Origin: CAZEGI01 sp964512105
GTDB taxonomy: Archaea > Altiarchaeota > Altiarchaeia > IMC4 > CAZEGI01
Reading direction: 5' to 3'
Length of the DNA stretch: 24,534 nt
Assembly (NCBI GenBank): GCA_964512105.1
Contig: CAZEGI010000018.1
Span: forward strand, 1-24,534
In this document: in pieces, positions 14,530-22,117 of the stretch
How the letters are laid out: each line of letters opens with the position of its first letter
Position numbering within the stretch: position 1 is the stretch's first letter
Notes under the pieces: model-generated
The model's database searches: none
Seen by the model: only the letters and a program-made list of their open reading frames with translations
What the model was told of the DNA's origin: nothing
Translations under genes and position numbers: made by a program

Positions 14530-15396
14530 CTATCTTCTGGGACGTATTGCATGCTCCCGTATTGCAAATAGCCACTTAGGGTCAACACCCTCACTCTTGA
14601 ACACTGTCGCTTCCTGTAGACTCAGACGTCTGAAGAGGTCAGCGGTCACTATACGCATGGCTTCCATGTACTCTCGTTCCGGCAAACCCGAAATCTCAAC
14701 CGAATAGGTGTGCAGGTCGCGTATTTCACCAAAGAGTATGGAAAGTCTTCTTATCAAGGCAGTATCTGTGGGGTACAACTGATACAATGCACGGAGTGTT
14801 TTTCCGATACCAATTCCTATCTGGTCAACATCTTCGTGATAGGTTCTTTCCGCATCATCGAACCGCGACACCTTTTTTGCCCAGTCCAGTGCATCTCTTA
14901 CCCTCTCTTCGGATGCGGTATATTCCTCTGCCCTTCTGGGTGTTGGGTACGGAACGTATTCAAAATCCAGAGGGTCAAAACCCGCACGCTGGTAGGATTG
15001 GTGTATATCATCAACCTCCGCCTCGGTAAGCTGCCTGTAGATCTCATAAAAGTGCACAGGGTCATTTCTCTTTATCATCTCAATCGTTGCAACTTCGGCA
15101 AATGCAAGGTGTTGCGGGTCTGCCGGATTGTAGCCCAGCACTTCAAGAACCCTTCCCCGGGTTTCTTCACGTTCACGCTTCATGTGTTTTATGACGGCAT
15201 CGCTGCGCACGCCCATAACCCGAGGAAATAGGGCCTGGATAAAACCGCTTGGGGTAGTATGCAACCTCGCTGCCACTTCAGCGCATGCTGCCATCCACTC
15301 ATCTAGCGTATGGTTGCCTACCCTCTCAATCCTATCGTCCTTCAGCTCGGGCAATGCTGCCCGGGATTTTGTGCTCTTCAGGATTTTGTTGGTCAT
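14530..15396 (-). CDS. Unknown protein coupled to the SLOG gene
   Basis: A 288-residue soluble protein that I do not recognise. It is charged and largely helical, with repeated amphipathic stretches (KHMKREREETRGRVLEVLG, AEVATIEMIKRNDPVHFYEIYRQL, DALDWAKKVSRFDDAERTYH) and a Pro/Tyr-rich linker (DFEYVPYPTPRRAEEY, about 143-158). There is no signal peptide, membrane helix, zinc site or nucleotide loop. The ATG overlaps the stop of the SLOG-type gene by four bases, so both are made together from one mRNA. A partner or effector role with that protein is inference only. Confidence 0.78.
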   Translation of the reverse strand: MTNKILKSTKSRAALPELKDDRIERVGNHTLDEWMAACAEVAARLHTTPSGFIQALFPRVMGVRSDAVIKHMKREREETRGRVLEVLGYNPADPQHLAFAEVATIEMIKRNDPVHFYEIYRQLTEAEVDDIHQSYQRAGFDPLDFEYVPYPTPRRAEEYTASEERVRDALDWAKKVSRFDDAERTYHEDVDQIGIGIGKTLRALYQLYPTDTALIRRLSILFGEIRDLHTYSVEISGLPEREYMEAMRIVTADLFRRLSLQEATVFKSEGVDPKWLFAIREHAIRPRR

Positions 15397-15878
15397 CTTG
15401 TCAGTTCAAGCGCTTTTTTCACAGCCATAGCGGCATCCACCTCAACAATTTTCGCAACCTTGCGGTCATCCAGTTTTTTCACCTGGACAGAAACACCGCC
15501 GCTTCCTTTCACGACGATAACCGGCTTCCCGTAGTTCATAGCCATCGCGATTTCCGACAGTGTCCCGACGCTTCCGTGAATCGCGATTACCGCATCGGAT
15601 GTAAGAACCACGAGTGCGTTTCTTGCGTACCCCATTCCTGTCGGGATTACGATGTCAACAAACTCGTTCGCTTCGGTTCTGTCTGCGCCCGGAAGAATCC
15701 CAAGAGTTGTTCCGCCCACTTTCTTTGCGCCCTTGCATGCCGCTTCCATCACTCCACCACGGCCACCACACACCAGGGCAAAACCGGATTTCGCAATTTC
15801 CCCACCGATTTTCTCTGCGATCTTTTCAACCCTCTTCGGTATTTCCCCGTCGCTTCCGATGACGCCGATAATCTTCAT
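15393..15878 (-). CDS. SLOG/LOG-related Rossmann protein (TIGR00725-like)
   Basis: A 161-residue Rossmann-type protein. It has the first strand IIGVIGSDG, the nucleotide-binding segment LVCGGRGGVMEAACKGAKKVGG (about 36-57), ILPGADRTEAN, and IAIHGSVGTLSEIAMAMNYGKPVIVV (about 98-123). The last corresponds to the PGGxGTxxE motif of lysine-decarboxylase-like LOG enzymes with the opening PGG altered to HGS but the Thr and Glu kept. This combination fits the TIGR00725 group rather than a cytokinin-activating LOG enzyme. SLOG proteins bind or cleave nucleotide derivatives; the substrate here is unknown. It is the first gene of a two-gene unit with the 288-residue unknown. Confidence 0.87.
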   Translation of the reverse strand: MKIIGVIGSDGEIPKRVEKIAEKIGGEIAKSGFALVCGGRGGVMEAACKGAKKVGGTTLGILPGADRTEANEFVDIVIPTGMGYARNALVVLTSDAVIAIHGSVGTLSEIAMAMNYGKPVIVVKGSGGVSVQVKKLDDRKVAKIVEVDAAMAVKKALELTR

Positions 15879-15941
15879 TGCAAGATCTGTAAAACTACTA
15901 TAGGATTTTATTTATTAAATTCACAAAGAATATCTTATACC

Positions 15942-16199
15942 ATGGATAGGATTCAGACCGTAAAGAACGTGTTGGACATAGTGAAGATAGTGCTCAACAT
16001 CGCAATTCTCGTCGTCATCCTTATGATAATGCTCCGCATCTACGAAACAACAATTCGCATGTCCGAAACCGTAAACCGGATGGCCGAAAAAATCGACAAA
16101 ATCGAAGTTTCTCCGGATCTGATGATGAATCGTCTCTCCGGCCAGATGATGCAGAATCTCAGCGAGCAGGACATCCAGCGGTTTATGGAGTCGAGATAA
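15942..16199 (+). CDS. Small single-pass membrane protein
   Basis: An 85-residue protein: a short amphipathic start (MDRIQTVKNVLDIVKIV), a hydrophobic segment LNIAILVVILMIMLRIY (about 18-34), then a polar helix with heptad-like spacing (MSETVNRMAEKIDKIEV) and a Met/Gln-rich tail (MMNRLSGQMMQNLSEQDIQRFMESR). It probably sits in the cell membrane with a coiled-coil domain on one side. No family recognised. AT-rich sequence suitable for a promoter (15907-15935) lies just upstream, in the 63-nt divergent gap with the SLOG gene. Confidence 0.7.
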   Translation: MDRIQTVKNVLDIVKIVLNIAILVVILMIMLRIYETTIRMSETVNRMAEKIDKIEVSPDLMMNRLSGQMMQNLSEQDIQRFMESR

Positions 16200-16204
16200 A
16201 ACTG

Positions 16205-16212
16205 TTTTATAT
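16205..16212 (+). promoter_or_regulatory. TATA-like element for thiC
   Basis: TTTTATAT centred 27 nt ahead of the thiC ATG, the expected place for a leaderless archaeal transcript. The 36-nt gap leaves no room for a THI-box riboswitch, so none controls this gene from here. Confidence 0.5.
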
Positions 16213-16235
16213 CCATATTCACATTTTACTACTCC

Positions 16236-17441
16236 ATGGATTTAACTGCATTAGCCAAAAAAGAGGGTATCTCCAAGGGGAAACTGGAAAAGCGCGTGAA
16301 AAACGGCTCAATTGTTGTCATGAAAAATTCTAAAAGAAACATTGTGCCGGTTGCAATAGGCGCTGGCGTTTCTACGAAGATTAATGCGAATATTGGAACA
16401 TCCCCGGAGCTGGTTGATTTAGATCTGGAATTAGAAAAAGCAAAAGTTGCAATCGAGTACGGTTCCGACACCGTTATGGATTTGAGCATCGGTGGCGACA
16501 CAAAAAAAATACGTAGAGAAATCCTGAAAAAAACTCATGTTCCTCTGGGGACGGTTCCGATTTACGAGGCATTCATCCGGAAAAAAGTTGATTTCACAAT
16601 GGATTCCGTGCTGAAGGTGGTAGAAAACCAGTGCAGGGAGGGCGTGGACTTCATGACCATCCATGCGGGCATAACAAAAAAAATCGTTGACAGGATGGGG
16701 GAAAGGCTGATACCGATAACATCGCGCGGCGGCTGTTTTATCGCGGCATGGGTTCTGCACAACAAGAAGGAAAACCCGATGTATGAGCACTTTGATGCGA
16801 TTTTGGATATTGTAAAAAATTATGATGTCGTTATAAGTCTCGGTGATGCGTTGCGACCGGCAAGCATTCATGATGCAACGGACTGGTGCCAGCTTGAGGA
16901 ATTGCGAAATCTCGGAAAACTCACAAAGATGGCAAGAACTAAAGGCGTTCAAGTTATCATAGAAGGTCCGGGTCATCTCCCTTTAAACCATATAGAAAAA
17001 AACATAAAACTGGAAAAGAAAATTTGTGACAACGCGCCGTTTTACGTTTTAGGTCCGCTGGTTACAGATATCGGAGTCGGACACGACCACATAACCGGTG
17101 CGATAGGTGGTGCACTCGCGGCAATGTACGGAGCGGATTTTCTGTGTTACGTGACGCCGTCCGAACATCTCGGGCTTCCGAACGTAGAAGACGTAAAGAA
17201 CGGCGTGATAGCATCGAAGATTGCGGCGCACGCTGCGGACATTGTAAAGCTAAAAAATCATGCGCAAGATGATGAAATGTCCCATGCACGCAAAAAACTT
17301 GACTGGAATAAAATGTTTGAATTATCCCTAGACCCAAAAATAAAAGAGAAGTATGCCAACCTGAAAAACAAAAAAGAGTGCACCATGTGCGGAAAATACT
17401 GCGCGTTGAAGATTTTAAGAAACGCCTTGAAAGATAATTAA
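16236..17441 (+). CDS. thiC: Phosphomethylpyrimidine synthase
   Basis: Radical-SAM enzyme that rearranges aminoimidazole ribotide to the HMP-phosphate pyrimidine of thiamine. The 401-residue length fits the archaeal short form lacking the bacterial N-terminal extension. Recognisable blocks are AIEYGSDTVMDLSIGGD (about 72-88), SLGDALRPASIHDATD, EGPGHLPLNHI, and GVGHDHITGAIGGALAAMYGADFLCYVTPSEHLGLPN. The iron-sulfur Cys are C382, C385 and C389 (CTMCGKYC), spaced CX2CX3C, one residue shorter than the CX2CX4C of bacterial ThiC. AIR is shared with purine synthesis (purC is in this window). marC follows after one base, so they are probably co-transcribed. Confidence 0.95.
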   Translation: MDLTALAKKEGISKGKLEKRVKNGSIVVMKNSKRNIVPVAIGAGVSTKINANIGTSPELVDLDLELEKAKVAIEYGSDTVMDLSIGGDTKKIRREILKKTHVPLGTVPIYEAFIRKKVDFTMDSVLKVVENQCREGVDFMTIHAGITKKIVDRMGERLIPITSRGGCFIAAWVLHNKKENPMYEHFDAILDIVKNYDVVISLGDALRPASIHDATDWCQLEELRNLGKLTKMARTKGVQVIIEGPGHLPLNHIEKNIKLEKKICDNAPFYVLGPLVTDIGVGHDHITGAIGGALAAMYGADFLCYVTPSEHLGLPNVEDVKNGVIASKIAAHAADIVKLKNHAQDDEMSHARKKLDWNKMFELSLDPKIKEKYANLKNKKECTMCGKYCALKILRNALKDN

Positions 17442-17442
17442 G

Positions 17443-18072
17443 ATGGACCTCACATTTGCGATACAGTCGTTCGTGGCGTTGTTCCTCATAGTGGACGCGG
17501 TCGGCGTTGTTCCGATTTATGTGGCCATACTCAGCAAGTTCAAAAAGGAGGACCACCAGCGCATGATACGGAACGCTGCGGCAATCGCGCTGATGACCTT
17601 GATATTCATGACGATAGGCGGCCAGTACATATTCAAGTTCCTCGGGGTTAGCACATACTCATTCCGGATTGCGGGCGGAATCCTGCTCCTGATAATTTCC
17701 ATAGAGATGCTGTTCGGCAGGAAAACCCGCACATCCGCTGCACAGCCAGAACATTACGAAACCGAGCGCGAGGACGTAATCGTGACACCGATGGCGATTC
17801 CGCTCTTGACGGGTCCGGGAGCGATTACTACGGGGATTGTGTTATATGAATCCGCAGGCGATATAATCAATAAATCCATCCTCATCCTGAACATTATCCT
17901 TGTCTTTGCAATTTCCTACCTCATACTCTCGAAATTCAAGGAGGTTTATAAAATTCTCGGGGGAACCGGAACCCGCGTGATAACCCGGATAATGGGCCTG
18001 CTTCTTTCCGCAATCGCTGTACAATTCGTGATTTCTGGTATAGGGGAAGCGATACATGCGTTTGGAGTTTAA
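17443..18072 (+). CDS. MarC/UPF0056 family membrane protein
   Basis: A 209-residue polytopic membrane protein with about six hydrophobic segments. Family hallmarks are the N-terminal FVALFLIVDAVGVVPIYVAI and the central block TPMAIPLLTGPGAITTGIVLYE (about 116-137), the most conserved part of MarC proteins, followed by two pairs of transmembrane segments. A charged loop RKTRTSAAQPEHYETERED (about 93-111) divides the halves. Early links of MarC to antibiotic resistance were not upheld, and its transport function is unknown. The gene starts one base after the thiC stop. Confidence 0.9.
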   Translation: MDLTFAIQSFVALFLIVDAVGVVPIYVAILSKFKKEDHQRMIRNAAAIALMTLIFMTIGGQYIFKFLGVSTYSFRIAGGILLLIISIEMLFGRKTRTSAAQPEHYETEREDVIVTPMAIPLLTGPGAITTGIVLYESAGDIINKSILILNIILVFAISYLILSKFKEVYKILGGTGTRVITRIMGLLLSAIAVQFVISGIGEAIHAFGV

Positions 18073-18078
18073 GATGTA

Positions 18079-18459
18079 TCAAATAAATATAATCTCTTTA
18101 GGAAATTTTTTGAAATGAATATCTCCTGTCAGGACCTTAGCATCAAGTATTCTTGCTGCTGCTAAAGTGAACGAATCTATTGCGCTCAAGCCTTCCTTGA
18201 CCCTTATTTGACCCGCCACCCGGGAAATTTCTTCGTCAATATCAACCAGCTTACTTACGTTTTTGATATAAGCTAGTGCCTCTTCACGTTTTAGCTCGTC
18301 TTTTTCTTGGGTTATCCTGTAGTATATCTCATAAAAGTTTGCAGTTGTTGTATAAATCCGACCTTCGTGCTTTTCAATAAACTCCGCGACTTTTTCTCCA
18401 GAAGCACTGCCCCTAAACAATTCGAACCAGGCAAAACTATCCACAACGATTTTCATCAT
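18079..18459 (-). CDS. vapC: VapC-type PIN ribonuclease toxin
   Basis: A 126-residue PIN-domain protein. The four acidic residues of the metal-dependent nuclease site are visible: D7 (VVDSFAWFE), E44 (NFYEIYYR), D95 (AIDSFTLAAA) and D113 (LTGDIHF). VapC toxins cleave tRNA or rRNA and are held inactive by VapB. The start overlaps the antitoxin stop by four bases; ATG codons at 18459 and 18456 are in tandem, and either may be used. It ends six bases from the convergent marC stop. Confidence 0.9.
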   Translation of the reverse strand: MMKIVVDSFAWFELFRGSASGEKVAEFIEKHEGRIYTTTANFYEIYYRITQEKDELKREEALAYIKNVSKLVDIDEEISRVAGQIRVKEGLSAIDSFTLAAARILDAKVLTGDIHFKKFPKEIIFI

Positions 18460-18662
18460 CGCTCTTTGTTGTGTTCCCTCTCAAATCCCTTGATATTTAA
18501 ATCGGGCATGCTGCCAAGCATTTCTCTTGTACTTTTTACAGGAATGAGAATTATTTTCTCATCTTCAACGTCTACACTAAATCTTTTTGCATGAATTCTT
18601 TTTCGAATCCACTTTGGCACGACCATTCTACCACTTTTATCAACATTCACAAATACATCCAT
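18456..18662 (-). CDS. vapB: VapB-type AbrB/SpoVT antitoxin
   Basis: 68 residues with the swapped-hairpin AbrB DNA-binding pattern VNVDKSGRMVVPKWIRKRI (5-23) followed by VDVEDEKIILIPVKS, and a polar C-terminal tail (about 45-68) suited to binding the toxin. It is the first gene of the VapBC operon and would be expected to repress it. AT-rich, TATA-like sequence lies upstream at about 18671-18703. It faces away from the ncRNA and surface-protein genes. Confidence 0.88.
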   Translation of the reverse strand: MDVFVNVDKSGRMVVPKWIRKRIHAKRFSVDVEDEKIILIPVKSTREMLGSMPDLNIKGFEREHNKER

Positions 18663-18741
18663 TTTACCATCATTTAATAAATATGGAATTTTAATTTAAA
18701 AATGGAAAAAATTAATTTTTATGGAATAAGGGCGTGACATC

Positions 18742-18750
18742 ATATTTAAT
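18742..18750 (+). promoter_or_regulatory. TATA-like element for the structured RNA
   Basis: ATATTTAAT is centred about 25-28 nt ahead of the first stem of the structured RNA at 18774, the spacing expected for an archaeal promoter. It lies in AT-rich DNA just before a sharp rise in G+C. Confidence 0.5.
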
Positions 18751-18770
18751 AGTGTGTATTACCAAAATAA

Positions 18771-18920
18771 TATGCTCCCAGCGAAGGCTTCCGTGATTTG
18801 ATGAACGGGAGCGCAAGTAGGGAGCTACACTGCGCTGTAGGCGTGTTGCTGACCGTGCCAACGGCACAGGGAGTGATGCCCCACTGGGATGAAAGCATTC
18901 CAACCCCAGCGCAGGACACT
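18771..18920 (+). ncRNA. Structured RNA, candidate H/ACA guide RNA
   Basis: A G+C-rich island of about 150 nt in AT-rich intergenic DNA. Hairpin 1: lower stem GCTCCC (18774-18779) with GGGAGC (18820-18825); 7-nt pocket arms 18780-18786 and 18813-18819; a 7-bp upper stem GCTTCCG/CGGGAGC (18787-18793/18806-18812, one G-U pair); loop TGATTTGATGAA resembling a K-loop. An ACA box (18827-18829) lies 14 nt past the upper stem, the spacing typical of H/ACA guides. Second part: 8-bp stem CTGCGCTG (18830-18837) with CAGCGCAG (18907-18914), then ACA at 18916-18918; inside are a K-turn-like hairpin (18840-18880, with CTGA opposite GTGAT) and hairpin 18886-18901, which also ends 14 nt before its ACA. Promoter before it and T-run after it support an independent transcript. 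Family assignment is inference; the second part is atypical for H/ACA. Confidence 0.65.
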
Positions 18921-18933
18921 TTCCTATTTTTTT
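18920..18933 (+). terminator. T-rich terminator after the structured RNA
   Basis: TTTCCTATTTTTTT immediately follows the last ACA of the RNA. Archaeal transcription commonly ends at such T-runs. The same AT stretch runs into TTTATGTATA (18930-18939), a TATA-like element for the surface protein gene starting at 18954. Confidence 0.5.
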
Positions 18934-18953
18934 ATGTATATCTAATCTATTAC

Positions 18954-21900
18954 ATGCCTTCATATTCCAGAGCGCTCTTGTTGCTGGTTCTCGTGTCATT
19001 AGTTCTAGCGGTGCAGTTTTCCTTTGCGGATGAACAACCTTCAGTAGGTCTAGGGAATGTTACCCTGAATCCAAATCCAGCGCCATTCGGTTCGAACGTC
19101 AACGCCTCCATCATGGTGATATCCAACTACACTGCGGTTTACCAGATTCGCGTGTTTATCAACGGAACCAATTATGGGAACTATACCGTGAACTTTACAA
19201 GTCCCGGGATTATGACGGTCAACATGACCTTGAATACGTCCGGGTTTGCTGAGGGGGCATATCCCATAAATTTCACGCTGTATAACAGCTCTGGGGCGTT
19301 CATTGACGGGGTTGAAGAGATGCTCTGGATAGGAACTTCCTGGGATGCCTGCATAACCAACCTCACGTTAAACCCCCAGGAACTGCAGGAGGGGGACACA
19401 CTGAACGCTACCGTGAATCTTGCATACTGCAGCGGACCGCAGTACATCATAGTCTTCACAATCAACAACACGCAATACGGAAACCATACCGTGAATTGCA
19501 CCGGTAATGGTTCGTTTACATTCATGGTGAATGTCTCGGCTCTTCATAATGGCACTTATGTTCTAAATACATCACTACACAACATGTCAGGCAATCTACT
19601 TGATCGCATAACCGAACCGTTCTGCATAGGCCAGTATGAAGGTGAAGAGGGCCCGACCATAAACAATTTCACAATAACCCCGCATGAGGTGCAGGAGGGT
19701 GGCACCATCAACGTTAGCCTGATTTTGGGGGACTGCGTCGGACCGCAGTATTTCGTCGTTTTCACGATAAACGACACGCAGTACGGAAACGGCACGGTGA
19801 ACTGCACGGGCAATGCCTCCTTTGCCTCGGTGGTGAACGTTTCGAGTCTTCATAACGGGACTTACGTATTGACTGCATCGATCTACAACATGTCTGGCAG
19901 TTTGCGTAATCATCTGAGTGAATCCTTCTGTGTTGGCTCGTGTGGCGGTCAGGGTGGGGAGTTATCTATACTCAATTTCTCGATATCTCCAAGGCAGATG
20001 TCTGTCGGGGGTATAATAAATGCCAGTTTGGGCCTTGGTGGTTGCGTTGGACCGCAGTACCTACTGGTTTTCACAATCAACAGCACCCCTCACGGAAACC
20101 AGACCATAAACTGTACCGGCAACATGTCATTTACAGTTCCGATTGATGTTTCAGGTCTCGGCAACGGAAGCTACAACCTTACGATATCGATCTACAACAT
20201 GTCCGGCAGTTTGCTAAACTCCGTGAATGATTCTTTCTGCATAGGGTCGTGTAGTACACAGGGGATATACATCTCCAATTTTACATTCATATCATGCGAC
20301 ATAAATTATGGGGATAAGCTGAATGCCACCTTCACCATTTTTAACTGTGAAGGGCCGCAATACCGGATTGTGTTCACGGTGAATGGCACGGTCTATGGAA
20401 ATCATACGGTAAACTGCACCGGGAACCGCACCTTTAACTTCGAGATTGATGTTTCTGGTCTCTCTAACGGCAGCTACAATCTGACAACAACGGTTTACGA
20501 TATGTCCAACGCCTCATTGCTGTCGGTAAGTTCACCGTTCCGTATAGGTATGGCGGGCACGAGCGGCCTTTGCATCCGGGTCATTGACCCAAACGGCGGC
20601 GAGTTTTTGAACGGAACGAATTATACGATAAGGTTCAACGCGAGCAGCCAATACGGCGGGCCTCTTGCAGCACTTTTCTTCTATAGTTTTACTAACGACA
20701 CGCCCCCATCCAGTTGGACAGGCATAACTACCGATTTCGTGAACATAAGCGGCAATTGCACGGACCCGGACAACAGCACGGCAACGACGAACAACTGCAG
20801 TATCCTGTGGGTGTTCGACCAGTGGCTGAGCAACTTCACCATCTACCTTGGCATTGAACTTAAGGATTTAAACGTCAACGGTACGGCAATAGATTACTCG
20901 GATGGTCGTTTTACCGTACTCTACAAAGGAAACTACCAGCCACGCGCACTTGTCGTGGACCCGAACGGTGGGGAAAACGTTACGGGTCTAACCTATACCA
21001 TACGCTTCAACGTTAGCGACCCCGACGGCGACCCGTTGTTTGCGAACCTGTTCTGGGATAACAATACAGACCCGAACGATAATAGCCGGCTGATTGCTGT
21101 AGTTCTCAACCTTAGCAACCAAAGTATGTGTTCTGACCCAGACAACACAACCGCAACCGCAAACAACTGCAGTTATGTGTGGAGCATTGACGGTGTTTTG
21201 CGTGGCAATTGGACTTACATCGGTGTTTTTTTGACCGATGGGATAAGCTACCCCGTGGTGGATTATTCAGATGCTGCGTTCTTTGCCAACAGCACACAGA
21301 ACAGGGCGCCATCTTTGACTGTTACGTCTCCAATCTCGGGGACTAACGTCACTGGCGGTTGGCTGCTCATTTTATTCAATGTGAGCGACCCGGATGGTGA
21401 CAGGGACCTCTACGGTGGATTGAACATAGATTACGATAATGACAGTGGAAACAGCTGGAACTATTCCGGGGGGGCATGGTATCACAGTGTTTATTGTACT
21501 GATCCGGATAACGATACAAGAACGCCGGATATGTGCAGGGCCCGCATAAGTCTCAACACCAATCTGAACAACACGAATGCATGGCTGATGGTTTATGTAA
21601 TTGACAGGACAACGGGTGATTACCTATATGACCTGAGATATATCGGAAATATCACCTTCACCGGCGTTGACAGTTACGCACCTATCGTTTCACTTACCTC
21701 ACCAAACGGCGGCGAGATACTGAACTCGACTCACTATACCATAAGATTTAACGTTTCGGATATGGACGGAAACCTTATGACCGGCGCCGCGTATTTCGAC
21801 AATGATACGGACTTTTCGGAAGTGTGGCAAATTGGCAACACCGTCGACCTGTCTGACCCTCGCGTGTGCACCGATGTGGATTTCAATACATCTACCTCAA

Positions 21901-22100
21901 ACAACTGCTCAATCGTATGGGACATCAACACGTCACTTAACAATCGTACACTATGGGTCGGGGCTGCAGCAACCGATGGTAACGATCTGGCGATGGATTA
22001 CTCGAACGGAAACATCACGATAAATTTCGTAATACGTCTCTTTGAAAGATCCCTGACCGTTGGTTGGAATTTGATATCGTTACCGTTAATTATTTTATGA
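18954..22100 (+). CDS. Giant sequon-rich secreted surface protein, likely C-terminally truncated
   Basis: A 1048-residue exported protein. MPSYSRALLLLVLVSLVLAV plus FSFA is a signal peptide, cleaved near residue 25. Residues about 28-535 hold five related beta-sandwich repeats of about 100 residues (pattern: C.GPQY..VFTIN.T.YGN.TVNCTGN, then NGTY and YNMSGSL); the first is divergent and lacks the Cys. Residues about 536-1030 hold four repeats opening with PNGGE (or PISGT) and containing YTIRFN, SDPDGD and CTDPDN...NNCS..W. Dozens of Asn-X-Ser/Thr sequons suggest heavy N-glycosylation, as on archaeal S-layer proteins or adhesins. The start at 18954 is chosen for the signal peptide; the open frame upstream (to 18798) reads through the structured RNA. 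The end SLTVGWNLISLPLIIL stops just as a further domain begins, and no membrane anchor is present. Confidence 0.9.
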   Translation: MPSYSRALLLLVLVSLVLAVQFSFADEQPSVGLGNVTLNPNPAPFGSNVNASIMVISNYTAVYQIRVFINGTNYGNYTVNFTSPGIMTVNMTLNTSGFAEGAYPINFTLYNSSGAFIDGVEEMLWIGTSWDACITNLTLNPQELQEGDTLNATVNLAYCSGPQYIIVFTINNTQYGNHTVNCTGNGSFTFMVNVSALHNGTYVLNTSLHNMSGNLLDRITEPFCIGQYEGEEGPTINNFTITPHEVQEGGTINVSLILGDCVGPQYFVVFTINDTQYGNGTVNCTGNASFASVVNVSSLHNGTYVLTASIYNMSGSLRNHLSESFCVGSCGGQGGELSILNFSISPRQMSVGGIINASLGLGGCVGPQYLLVFTINSTPHGNQTINCTGNMSFTVPIDVSGLGNGSYNLTISIYNMSGSLLNSVNDSFCIGSCSTQGIYISNFTFISCDINYGDKLNATFTIFNCEGPQYRIVFTVNGTVYGNHTVNCTGNRTFNFEIDVSGLSNGSYNLTTTVYDMSNASLLSVSSPFRIGMAGTSGLCIRVIDPNGGEFLNGTNYTIRFNASSQYGGPLAALFFYSFTNDTPPSSWTGITTDFVNISGNCTDPDNSTATTNNCSILWVFDQWLSNFTIYLGIELKDLNVNGTAIDYSDGRFTVLYKGNYQPRALVVDPNGGENVTGLTYTIRFNVSDPDGDPLFANLFWDNNTDPNDNSRLIAVVLNLSNQSMCSDPDNTTATANNCSYVWSIDGVLRGNWTYIGVFLTDGISYPVVDYSDAAFFANSTQNRAPSLTVTSPISGTNVTGGWLLILFNVSDPDGDRDLYGGLNIDYDNDSGNSWNYSGGAWYHSVYCTDPDNDTRTPDMCRARISLNTNLNNTNAWLMVYVIDRTTGDYLYDLRYIGNITFTGVDSYAPIVSLTSPNGGEILNSTHYTIRFNVSDMDGNLMTGAAYFDNDTDFSEVWQIGNTVDLSDPRVCTDVDFNTSTSNNCSIVWDINTSLNNRTLWVGAAATDGNDLAMDYSNGNITINFVIRLFERSLTVGWNLISLPLIIL

Positions 22101-22117
22101 GTGTACTTAGGTTTTCA

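Noticed and set aside
18771..18920. TnpB-type omega RNA or insertion sequence remnant
   Set aside because: No tnpB, tnpA or inverted repeats are nearby, and the double ACA spacing fits an H/ACA guide better, though a remnant cannot be fully excluded without a covariance search.
18798..18953. N-terminal extension of the surface protein
   Set aside because: The extension is a read-through of the structured RNA; the signal peptide begins at 18954.
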